Assembly: GCA_946902985.2 (NCBI GenBank)
Contig: OX336388.2
Location: 129,458,346-129,522,345 of the forward strand
Length of the DNA stretch: 64,000 bases
From: Meconema thalassinum
Lineage: Eukaryota > Arthropoda > Insecta > Orthoptera > Tettigoniidae
Direction: 5' to 3'
Shown here piece by piece: positions 55,121-64,000 of this stretch (positions are counted from its first letter, which is position 1; each line of letters opens with the position of its first letter). Made by a program: the position numbers and the translations under genes. Below the pieces are notes generated by a model, which was not told where the DNA came from, did no database searches, and saw nothing but the letters and a program-made list of their open reading frames with translations.

Positions 55121-55421
55121 TGGCGAATATGAGACAAGAAATTGCACTGTACCTTAATATCCCCAACTACAATTTCTACACAGCGCATTGCTTTCAAACG
55201 ACTTCGGTGACAGTTTGACTGAATGCTGGTGCACATATGGCATTGCCAAGCACACAGAGCGCATGAGTCGGTCGGTCAGAGAACTTGGAAAGCAGAGATA
55301 TCATACCCAGCGCTTGCACTCCGATCACAAAATTCAAGAGACTGAATCTCAACAGATATTTATGAATATTTATGTTAAAACATACAACAAAGTTACAATT
55401 ATCGTCGAACATAAACAGTCG

Positions 55422-55536
55422 TATGCAACTCGCCTATAATGGTAATTAAGACACGAGTATGTTTATAAAACGAGCTTACGCTCGTTTTATAAACATACTC
55501 GTGTCTTAATTATTACCATTATAGGCTCGTTGCATA
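55422..55536. repeat. near-perfect hairpin, about 54-bp arms, 4-bp loop
   Basis: 55,422-55,475 and 55,480-55,536 are inverted copies around TTAC, with one 3-bp length difference. The arm core is ACACGAGTATGTTTATAAAA. Confidence 0.95.
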
Positions 55537-55539
55537 ATG

Positions 55540-56590
55540 TAATATTTTGTTAGTTGTGTTGCGAAAATATTGTATGATGTTTTTCAAATTCAAAATTTGC
55601 TCTGCACATGACCGTCCAAATTATATTTCATTCTGGGATTTCTTTCTCCGAGGTTGGAGGGCAGATCCCGTGGGAGGAGGGTCGGACACATACAGACACA
55701 CATTGTCTTTGGGTTTCTGAAAATTGGTCTCCTTTCCGATACAACACTTAACTACAGTTTTAGCCCGTCCTTATTTGTAAACTAGAGATCTTCTAATTTG
55801 CAAGATTTACAAATAAAGGTGCATTGTTATTTATTTATAAATTTATTTATTTATACTCCCTACATTTTACAAAGATCTTACATTTTGACCAGTATTGTAT
55901 AGCCCTACCACAATATAAAAGTAGGATTCCAGATAAGTAAGTGTCATCGTGCCAAACTGAAGAAATGCACTCGACCCGAGCATTTATATAGAGACCAGTC
56001 TTTGAGGAAGAGTCTATCTCATGTATTAACATAGAAGTAAGCATACTTCGCTATTCTGTTCTCTATGGCATGACGTTATTTCCCTCAGGAACACTAGTGG
56101 CAGTCTCCATTTCCATGGCCACATAAACATTAAAATGTAACAAGTCGTGTGAGTATACACCGCCCCCAAAACGTTCCGCTGTTTGCATGGAAACTGAGCT
56201 AACGAATGATATACGCTTCGTCTTCCAAGTGCAGAGGGATGTGACCGGAATTTTTGTCGAGACAGTCTGAATATTTTAGTTGTGCGTGTTCAGAACCCAT
56301 TACTTTATAGAGGACGGTGCTTAATGAACCTGAAGATTCTCATCGCTTTTTTAAAATTCAAACTCCTCGGCAATGCTTTCAGAAATATCTCTAGGAATAG
56401 AAGAGATCCCATTATCACGGTTGGGTAAGTTACTTATCTTTGCCGTTACTTAGCAAAAATAATAATGACGTCACCGCTACAGTGTGAAAAGTTGATGTTC
56501 ATTGTCAAATTAACGGATCGTAATTTTTCCGTTTTTTTTATATAAAAGACACGGATAGTCAGTCTGAAAGAGTAGACTTTAAATCATTTT
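55540..56590. other. spacer, no gene seen
   Basis: No recognised feature; the longest open frames are short and without motifs. Confidence 0.35.
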
Positions 56591-56598
56591 AAACGCTA

Positions 56599-56706
56599 GC
56601 AGCCAAGCACCAAGAAGGCAGTGCACGAACAGAGTTTCAAGAATCTATTTTGTTTTTTCACTGCCTACTTGATTGTTCTCGCACTGCCTTCTTAGTACTC
56701 GGCTGC
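56599..56706. mobile_element. 108-bp MITE candidate
   Basis: 26-bp inverted ends (GCAGCCAAGCACCAAGAAGG against GCAGCCGAGTACTAAGAAGG), both followed by CAGTGC, flanked by TA on each side (56,597-56,598; 56,707-56,708). A TA duplication would fit a Tc1/mariner-type MITE. Confidence 0.55.
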
Positions 56707-56841
56707 TACATCGTACTATGACGTCACACACACCTTAGTGCATTCTCGGTACATTTCGTCCCGCCACCGTAACGTAACGCCAGACCCCAGATAAAGTCGA
56801 CATAATCATTTAAAATGATGAAATACTTGGTTAATAACACT

Positions 56842-57564
56842 GGGGGGGGGACCTACACCTTTAAGGATCAAAATTTGTCATTTTTCATTTTTTTCTATAT
56901 TTATTGATCCTTCCTTTTCAAATCACTGCAACAATTTCTTTGATATGTTCAATACCTTTGAAGTTACGACCAAAATCGTGCGGGGTAGTCTTAGATGTTT
57001 TCCTATACATTGGTAACTTTGTTGCTTGTTTTCCGTAACTATGGATTTTCAAATCAGTTTCCTTAGTAACTGCCAGAGTTTTCAAGATAATGAAGTGAAA
57101 TTTAGTATACATATGTACCTTATAGGAGATAACAATATGACCCAGAACTGTTGCTGTACATGTTATAGTTTCGTTTTTATTTTAAACATGCAGTGAAAAA
57201 ACTTGCAAAAAATTTACACTTAAATATAACCTTAAAAATAATATTTTTCTTTATAGATTCCAATGATTCTAGGTCAATCTCTAGCTACTGCATTAGTTAA
57301 TACAATGAAAAAAGAATTTTTGAAAAACAATGGTATTTGTGTAAAATATTAGGGAAACGGTGGAACAGTGCACAATATGCAGCCGCCATTTTAAATGCCT
57401 AATTTCCTGAAATGCGTTCACCGTATAACTTGTAAATGCACGAACACATTGGCAAAGCATAGTGTGATTGGCAGAACAAATTAAATTTCTTTAGTTCTTT
57501 CTGTTGCTGAGGAATAAAAAAGTGAAATTACATGATTTTGTATCCTTAAAGGCGTAGCCCCCCC
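56842..57564. mobile_element. 723-bp element with G-run inverted ends, candidate non-autonomous transposon
   Basis: The left end is G9 then ACCTACACCTTTAAGGATCA; the right end in reverse complement is G7 then CTACGCCTTTAAGGATAC, both followed by AAAAT. No coding content was identified (a 64-codon antisense frame at 56,918-57,112 shows no motif). No clear target duplication. Confidence 0.55.
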
Positions 57565-58153
57565 TTAAGTTCGGGCTGGATTCACCAACGCAGCGTTAAC
57601 ACACCATCATTAAATGCTTCATTAATTTTAACATCTGAATTAAACTCGTTGGCGTTTCACCAGCACATTCGTCGATTGGCATTAGCAAACGATGCGTTTT
57701 GTTTAAGGGCTGTACAAAACTCATTGAAAGATGATGACTGTGGCGGTATTTGTATATTCCTTTGTATAATCAAGAACTGGAAAAAGCTTAAAAGTTATAT
57801 CCTCCTTAGTTAAAAAATCCTCTCGGTACGCCGGAAGGCAGAGGTAGATTTCACCGGGAAAACTAGGGGATAGGCTATAATAGGCAAAATATGCAGGTTT
57901 TCGTAGAAGGATCAGACCTCATTTATTTCGAGAAAGTATTTTACAATGTAATTGGAGCTCAATTCACTTTTCTTTCGTCTTACTATGCATAATTTTAACA
58001 TTTTATTGTGGTAGGGGGACGGTAACCTTCTTGTCATTTGGGGTCCATTTTAATATTTGTGGTCACACCGTCCTTATGCAAGGTTTAAAACTGATGTGTA
58101 ACTATCTAACAGTCTGTTACTTCTTCACGTCAAATTTTAACTCCCGCAGAGAT
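57565..58153. other. spacer, no gene seen
   Basis: No recognised feature. Confidence 0.35.
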
Positions 58154-58578
58154 GTTGGTTGGTTCATCAGTTTAGGGGCTGTGACAACGCGGTCATGTAA
58201 CCCCGTGTACTTTGGGTGTGTGTAGAATCCGTCTGATAAACCGTTGCCTACGCTATATACAAACGTAGGCAACGTGATAAACGGTATTGTGATGGCCGTA
58301 TTAGTCTGTAATTCAGGTAAGGACTGCAGACGGTCAATTTCAAGTAGTAGTTCCTAATGTTGGTACCAAATATACCGTCAACGACACCTAGCTGTGAACT
58401 TGGCTACTAGTTGCCACCGCAACCAGTAACTTGCAACGAACGTTGGACTTCCCCTCTGATGGAAAGCATACTGAGGGATTTTCAGCGCTCTTTGAAAATC
58501 CAACGACTTCGGCCGGCTTTGAACCCGCGACCTTGGGCATAGAAGTTCAGCATGCTACCAGTTACGTCACCGAAGCCA
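58154..58578 (-). mobile_element. 515-bp-family SINE, antisense, internally shortened
   Basis: 3' end GTTGGTTGGTTC plus GACAACGCGGTCATGTA, and head CATGCTACCAGTTACGTCACC. The middle lacks the ATGCCATAGATTTATGGCAT block. A small inverted CCGTTGCCTACG/CGTAGGCAACG hairpin (58,241-58,275) is private to this copy. Confidence 0.85.
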
Positions 58579-59690
58579 CTTCACACTTAGTCAGATGGAA
58601 ATCTGAATCTGATCTCGTGCAAGTGGGTTGTCATGGCAACGTCTGATGGCTCATCCCTCATCAATTTAGTAGTGTTACCATGGCAACCTCTGATAGCTCT
58701 TGGCATTTTCTTATAATTCCGAAATCATTTTTCTCATCCCTTGGCGTAATGGTGGGTCATATCAAAAATTCTTTCAGACAAAAGTTTTAGGTAATTTTTA
58801 GGGGGATATTGTCCATTTTGTACGGTTTTGATATTGTGCCTATTAAGAGAGATATGATTAATGTTTCCCGAAAAACCCACTTTTTCCCACCCCATTGGCC
58901 AATGGTTGATGCTATCAAAAAACTTTTTAAACATACATTTTTGGCACTTATCCGACACATAATATGAAATTTGAAGGGATTCGATATTTCACATATTAAG
59001 AGAGTTATAGTGATATTTCACTTTTTCGAAAATAGCCCCCCATTTTTACCCCCTTGGACCGATTTTGCCCATTAACGAACTCGACCGAGATTTTATAGGG
59101 ATACATGTTATGTAAAAAATTCAAAGTGATTGGTGAAAAATTACGGCAGTTATCGTGTCCACAAGAAACTGTATACATACATATTAAATTGTATATAAAC
59201 TTTTGAACTGACGGTGGTTTTGGGGTCTGGGGGATGTGAAACGCGAAGATATGTCGACATTTTCCGGATGTCGAAACATGGTACCCATTGCAATAGTTAG
59301 CTTTCTAATGAAATCTACCTAAAACAAACATGGCTGATGAAGAAAAGAGGAAGAAGAGCTGGGGACTGAATTTTCCTTTGCTTGAAAGAAACGTACAAAT
59401 CGCTGAAAATAAGAGAACTGATGCTGTGGTGTCTAGGTGGTCTTTCATTAAATTAACTACATTTGCTATACCGTAATGCATCACACGGTATTACACATGC
59501 TATATATCTTACGTGTCAGATAGGAATTCTAGGTTATGTTCTATAATCTGTACAAAATTCATCAAAGTAATTCCTCCGTTCTTTATAAATTAATTCATAT
59601 ACCGGTGATTTATAATTTCGAGGTCGATGAATATCTAGCTGCTAGATTCTAGCATGTTTTCAAGAATATCGTCATCGTTGAGAATACAGT
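58579..59690. other. spacer, no gene seen
   Basis: 58,690-59,170 has loosely repeated wording (ACATATTAAGAGAGTTATAG and ATTAAGAGAGATATG; AAAATAGCCCCCC and CCCACTTTTTCCC), suggesting an old tandem or dispersed repeat. No coding signal. Confidence 0.35.
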
Positions 59691-60199
59691 TTGGTTGGTT
59701 CTTCAGTTTAGGGCTGCGACAACGCGGTCATGTAGCCCCGAGTACTTTGGGTGTGTGTAGAAATTGTCTGATACCCGGTGTTAGTTGTGATGGCTGTACA
59801 GTATTAGTGTGTGTTATCTGTAATTCAGGTAGGGACTGCAGACAATCAATTTCAAGTAGGTCCTATTTTTCTACCAAATGCTACCGTCAACGATAACTAG
59901 CTGTGAACTTGGCTACTAGATACCATCGCAATCGGCACCTGGCGGCGAACGTTGGAAGTTAATAGAGCGTTAATCAAATCTAACCTACAAATTTAGCTTC
60001 ACACAATAACATTGCAGTTAGTGGAAGGTTATTTTACATGCCATAAATCTATGACATGGCCCCGCCGGTTCTACTTCCCCTCCGAAGGATGACATACTGA
60101 GGGAGTTTTAACGCTCTTAAAAATCCGACGACTTCGGCCGGGTTTGAACCCTTGATCTTGGGCATAGAAGCATGCTACCAACTAAGTCACCGACAGCCG
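59691..60199 (-). mobile_element. 515-bp-family SINE, antisense, full length
   Basis: Contains all landmarks of the family in antisense: GGTTGGTTC tail, GACAACGCGGTCATGTAGCC, ATGCCATAAATCTATGACATGG, CTTCCCCTCCGAAGGA, AAATCCGACGACTTCGGCC and the tRNA-like head ending near GACAGCCG. No clear target duplication. Confidence 0.88.
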
Positions 60200-60730
60200 C
60201 CAATTAGGGAAATAAAAGACGGAAAAGAAATGCCCTCAACCCTCGAAGAATGAAGATTGAGGGATCTGCAAAGTAGAGCAAGGAAAGGAAACGATTGGAG
60301 GGTCGCCCCAGTGTCACGGAAAAAGATTAAAAACTGACCCAGCTCAGGAATCCCTCGGGGTCGCCAACTCCCAAACTCACCAGGGTGTGGCACTATCCAG
60401 GGTGGGGCTGCACACACTCTGCCTCCTGTATGTCCTTGAGCTGATGACAGTAGATATCAGGAAATTTAAAAAAGAGGTCTGACCCCTCGAAGAATAAGCA
60501 TCAGGAAAGATGAGACAAGGGTCAAAAGGGAAAGGGAAAGACACCCTAGGCCTCGGATACTCTACTACCGTCGGGGTCGTAAGAGAACATGAGTTGACCA
60601 AGGGAGATCGAAAGGAAAGATGACAGAGAGGATCCCAGCACAAGTAAGTGGAAGCAATGCCATACCCAGCTGGGGTCCCTTGGTCGTCAACCTACATCGA
60701 ACTAGGTGTGAACCTCTGGGGGATAATAAT
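60200..60730. other. purine-rich repeat region, unassigned
   Basis: Two or three loosely similar units (CCTCGAAGAATGAAGATTGAGG at 60,241 against CCTCGAAGAATAAGCATCAGG at 60,484; CCCTCGGGGTCGCCAAC against CCGTCGGGGTCGTAAG). Could be a LINE leader or a degenerate tandem repeat. Confidence 0.4.
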
Positions 60731-61093
60731 TAATAAATTATTAGTGTAACACTCTCATCTTTGTAGATTTACGACTCGTAAATTAATTTTTAGGGACTAA
60801 ATTCATAATTTTTATACCCTGACTTTCCCGGTGATCCACGATCTCTTCTTTCTCAAATCCTTGTCTAGCTCCGGAGTCCGGAGCGACAGACAGGATCGTT
60901 AGCAGCTACTCCACGAGATGATCGCTAATTAAATCTTTTGCTCCTCATTAGCAGTAAACTAACTAGACAAACATTTTCATCTATATATTTCGTATGGCAT
61001 GAAGATGCAATATACAATTATTTACATTCTACAGTATTTACAGTACAAATGTGTACATATTGAGACCTTGAACTGCAAGTAGCTTCAGTTTTG
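60731..61093 (-). other. 3' UTR of LINE D (probable)
   Basis: Follows the stop of the LINE D fragment on the minus strand; no coding. Confidence 0.4.
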
Positions 61094-61750
61094 TTAGAGC
61101 TGGATATCTAATTTCTCTAACCATTCTAAAGCTTCATCACTAGCTTGATGAATCTCCTTCATTTGAGCATTGAACCTTCGGAGAGGGCAATCCATAGCGA
61201 TGTGACTGATGGTCTGAGGCACATCTGCACAGTTGCAGAAAGGATTCTCGGCAATTTTCCATTTGTGCTTCCAGAACTGACACCTACCGTGTTGAGTTCT
61301 TATACGGTTCAGCGACGTCCATATTTTCCTGGGAAGGTCGAAGCCAGGGGGCTGCTTAACTGGGTCCGAGATAAGACCTAATCTGTCAGGATTTGAAGTC
61401 AGCCACTCATTGCGCCAAGCTTCATTCACTTGGAACTGCTCTTGGACCAACTTCCTTCCTTGTCTCCTAGAAGGATTCCGGGATTTCAGCCTGAGATCTT
61501 TAGGTGAGCAGTCTAGATGAATTGGCAGAAGAGGGTTGTCACAACATTTAAGCCATTCTCTATTCAGTGCCATTTGTCTTCGAAGATGAGGAGGCGGGAT
61601 GTTGGAGAGTACTGGTAACCATTCCAAAGGTGTAGTTGGATGGTTCCTGGTACAGTCCTCATTGTGTCGTTCAGCTGTACGTCTATCTTCTTTGCATGGG
61701 CGCTGTTAAGCCATACTGGGCAGCAATATTCTGCTACTGGATACACTAGG
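61094..61750 (-). pseudogene. LINE D: C-terminal end of a non-LTR reverse transcriptase protein
   Basis: Antisense reading begins with YPVAEYCCPVWLNSAHAKKI and VQLNDTMRTVPGTI, shifts frame near 61,620-61,630, then gives EWLPVLSNIPPPHLRRQMAL, RKIWTSLNRIRTQHGRC, a Cys/His end FCNCADVPQTISHIAMDCPL and ALEWLEKLDIQL before the stop at 61,094. This is the post-RT C-terminal region seen in many animal LINEs; RT itself is absent, so it is a 5'-truncated copy with one frameshift. It is unrelated to LINEs A-C by sequence. Confidence 0.85.
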
Positions 61751-61837
61751 GCAAGTGCTGAAGTTCTGAGGGTGGAACATTTTCATCTGTTCTCGTGGGA
61801 AAGGTAGAAGATCAGAAACCTACTGTTAATCTTATGC

Positions 61838-62150
61838 AGTCTAGCAGGCAGTGAACAGGCGAGCAGTGTGATCTAGTTGGCTATGAGCTTGTATATCAGA
61901 GTGCCTCTTGCGGCAAAATTCTACAACATGATGAGCCTTTTTTTTTCCACCTCGAAAAGAGCGAGCGTGTCAAGCCCTTGTGTAATCTAGCAGGCAGTGA
62001 ACGGATGGGCTGTGTGATCTAGTTGACTATGTGCTTGCATATCAAGAGTGTCCCTTGCGGCAAAATCCTGCAATACTGTAAGATGGGACATTTATTTTTC
62101 ACCGCGAAAAGAGTGAGCGTGCTGTGTCAAGGCTTGTGTATTCTAGTCGA
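61838..62150. repeat. 146-bp tandem repeat, about 2 units
   Basis: CTAGCAGGCAGTGAAC at 61,841 and 61,987, TTGCGGCAAAAT(T/C)CT in each, then a partial third start near 62,143 (TTCTAGTCGAC). Units are about 80% alike. Confidence 0.85.
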
Positions 62151-63412
62151 CAACGCTTGATGGAGCTACATACTGTACCTTGGCATAGAGCTCGCGCTGA
62201 TCCAGACTGAACAGTGAGAGTAGGAGAACTCCCTCCCGCTAGATAAAGTGACAGTATCAGTGCCCATAGCCATCCGCGGTACACATGCATGCTGCCATGG
62301 TGAGAACTAACACGATATCTGCAACAACAAACATACGGACAATTTGATAGTACAATAATTCTTTATTAACAAGAAAGTGTTTTTTTGGGGGCTAGGAGTC
62401 TATCTGGACTTAGCGTCATCAATTTCTTGACAAACCGGTATTCGCCATCTATGCATACTAGCTCAGTAGTGTCATTATATAGGTTGCTATAAGAACGCAG
62501 GCTCATTTAAGGAAGAATACTTTATAATGCATTGTGGAATGTCGAGGGGGTAAGCGGCTAATAAGACTTGAAAACATGGCGCAACTCTATTTAAAATGGC
62601 TACCCAGCCCAAAGGGCAGATGGGGAACGAATTAAGCTTCTGTTCAGAGAAGGTTTCCTCGCGAAGAAACTAATTTCCGGTTTCAGACCGATTTTGGCAA
62701 AACCTCGGTGCCAATGTCCCTCAAGCGGCTGCAAGTGTCAAATCAAAGCTCTCTGTTACTCTGAAATGTGTCACGTCAAATCCCTCTGTTACCCCGGGAT
62801 GTGAACCATTCCTCACTCTTATAACGATCAACAAATATAAATCAGTATTCTTTGATACGAGATATTTTAAATAAATCACATAATCCAGCAGAGTAGCGCA
62901 ATAGCGCAACGGTACCTGGCCCCTCACTCAGTCACTTCAGAGACTTTCGGTTACTGTATTGATATAAGTGTTGTTTAGTTTTGTTTCTTTTATTTCATTA
63001 AATAACAATTACTCAATAATTTAGAATAAATAATTATACATTTTCGAGTTCTTTTTGTATGAAAAGTGTTATTTTTTAGAATTCAATTTGACGATCACAA
63101 AATCATCAGTTATACTGTATACACAAAATCCAGTAGATTCAACATAACTGCGAAAGGTGCTATACTTAGGCCTATTGCCGGTTATACAGATTATACAGAC
63201 AAGAAGTGTATAAAGCTCACAAGGGAAGAAGTTATTTTGTTGCAGCTCGTATTTAAGTATTGCTACTGTATTGATCATTTAAGGCCAGTAGGGCTACATT
63301 TTTCAGGTTCAGTTTAGGCTAAGCAACCTCTGAATTGCGCTTTTGAAGCGAGATGTTATAGGCCTAGTACCCCTTTGCGCCAACCATTAAAGTCTACCCA
63401 CAATGCGCTGTC
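62151..63412. other. spacer, no gene seen
   Basis: No recognised gene, RNA or repeat. Open frames under 85 codons without motifs. Confidence 0.35.
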
Positions 63413-63427
63413 GGCAGACGGCAGATG

Positions 63428-63833
63428 GTTGGTTGGTTGGTTCTTAAGTTTAGGGGCTGCGACAACGCGGTCATGTAGCCCCGTGTACTTTGGGTGTGTG
63501 TAGAATCTGTCTGATAACCGGTGTTAATTGTGATGACTGTATTAGTGTGTGTTATATATTTTTTAATTTAAGTACTGCAACTTAGAATTTCTCAAATAGT
63601 TCCTACTTTTGCCGCCAAGCGCCACCGTCAACGATTACTAGGCCAAGTTCAGAACTTAGCTACTAGACACCACCACAGTCGGCTCTTGGCAACGAACATA
63701 GAAACCTAAGAGCGTTGTTTACATTCTTAACCTATCCAATTTAGCTTCACACAGGTGCAATTAGTGGAAGGTTCTTTAACATGCCATAAATCTATGACAT
63801 GGGACCGCCGGCTTTACTTCCCCTCCGAAGGAA
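63428..63833 (-). mobile_element. 515-bp-family SINE, antisense, 5'-truncated
   Basis: Flanked by the 15-bp duplication GGCAGACGGCAGATG (63,413-63,427 and 63,834-63,848). The tRNA-like head is missing; the copy stops just inside CCCCTCCGAAGGAA, so truncation occurred during insertion. Confidence 0.92.
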
Positions 63834-63848
63834 GGCAGACGGCAGATG

Positions 63849-64000
63849 AAGTCAGAAGTCGGTAGTTCCCACAATGCGCAGTCGTTAAAATGCTAGGAGT
63901 AAATAATAACTTGACTTTCATTTATTCCTTGAGAAGGTTGTCAATTGTCGACAACCTAACCTAAAATTTGCAAGGATTGATGACTTGGAGCGGTACGGTT
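63849..64000. other. right flank, no gene seen
   Basis: Nothing recognised. Confidence 0.3.

Noticed and set aside
56842..57568. TTAA target duplication (piggyBac/Kolobok type) for the G-run element
   Set aside because: TTAA is next to the right end but is 8 bp away from the left end, so it does not flank the inverted ends symmetrically.

Overview
The window looks like intergenic DNA from a large, repeat-rich animal genome, most likely an insect or other arthropod. I base this on several non-LTR retrotransposon (LINE) lineages, tRNA-derived SINEs, hAT, Mutator-like and Tigger-like DNA transposons, spliced gene structure and AT-rich spacers. I see no bacterial genes, operons or CRISPR. The only convincing host coding sequence is one internal exon at 53,560-53,811 (minus strand) of a gene resembling WSC-domain sulfotransferases. 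Nearly everything else is transposable-element sequence, much of it nested, so the order of insertions can be read.

Layout. 1-6,085: a SINE end, a 5'-truncated RTE-like LINE with a long open frame (LINE A), then a decayed RTE-like LINE (LINE B). 6,060-9,100: a 68-bp minisatellite with 22 units in perfect register, bounded by antisense pieces of an I-like LINE, then a 64-bp array. 9,100-10,507: nothing recognised. 10,508-28,620: a dispersed repeat (X) carrying a full-length I-like LINE (LINE C, 12-bp target duplication, intact ORF2). ORF1 of LINE C is interrupted by a 10,618-bp palindromic transposon (P1) with a 6-bp duplication. 29,223-43,292: a second giant palindromic element (P2), about 14 kb. 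43,293-44,820: a broken gag-like coiled-coil frame. 44,820-47,906: AT-rich spacer. 47,915-50,684: a hAT element with an 8-bp duplication. 52,199-53,505: a second copy of X, uninterrupted, which serves as the empty site for LINE C. 53,560-53,811: the host exon. 54,066-64,000: a Tigger remnant, RTE and other LINE fragments, hairpins, MITE candidates and three copies of a roughly 515-bp SINE.

The most interesting system is the pair P1/P2. Both are multi-kilobase foldback-like DNA elements. Both carry a related, decayed gene for a small protein with a conserved N-terminal block, a basic patch and an Asp/Asn-rich tail. P1 arms (3,609 and 4,011 bp) differ by 402 bp, the length of one unit of a tandem SINE array. 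P2 arms carry a tRNA-Leu(UAA)-like gene on each side. P2 arms run almost into each other around a loop of about 45 bp, and the centre was later tandemly duplicated (2,602 bp). P1 termini (5'-AG, 6-bp duplication, very long inverted repeats) recall Polinton/Maverick elements, but no Polinton enzyme is encoded here, so class membership is inference.

Limits: all alignments were done by eye, clade names for LINEs are provisional, and exact edges of old repeats are approximate.
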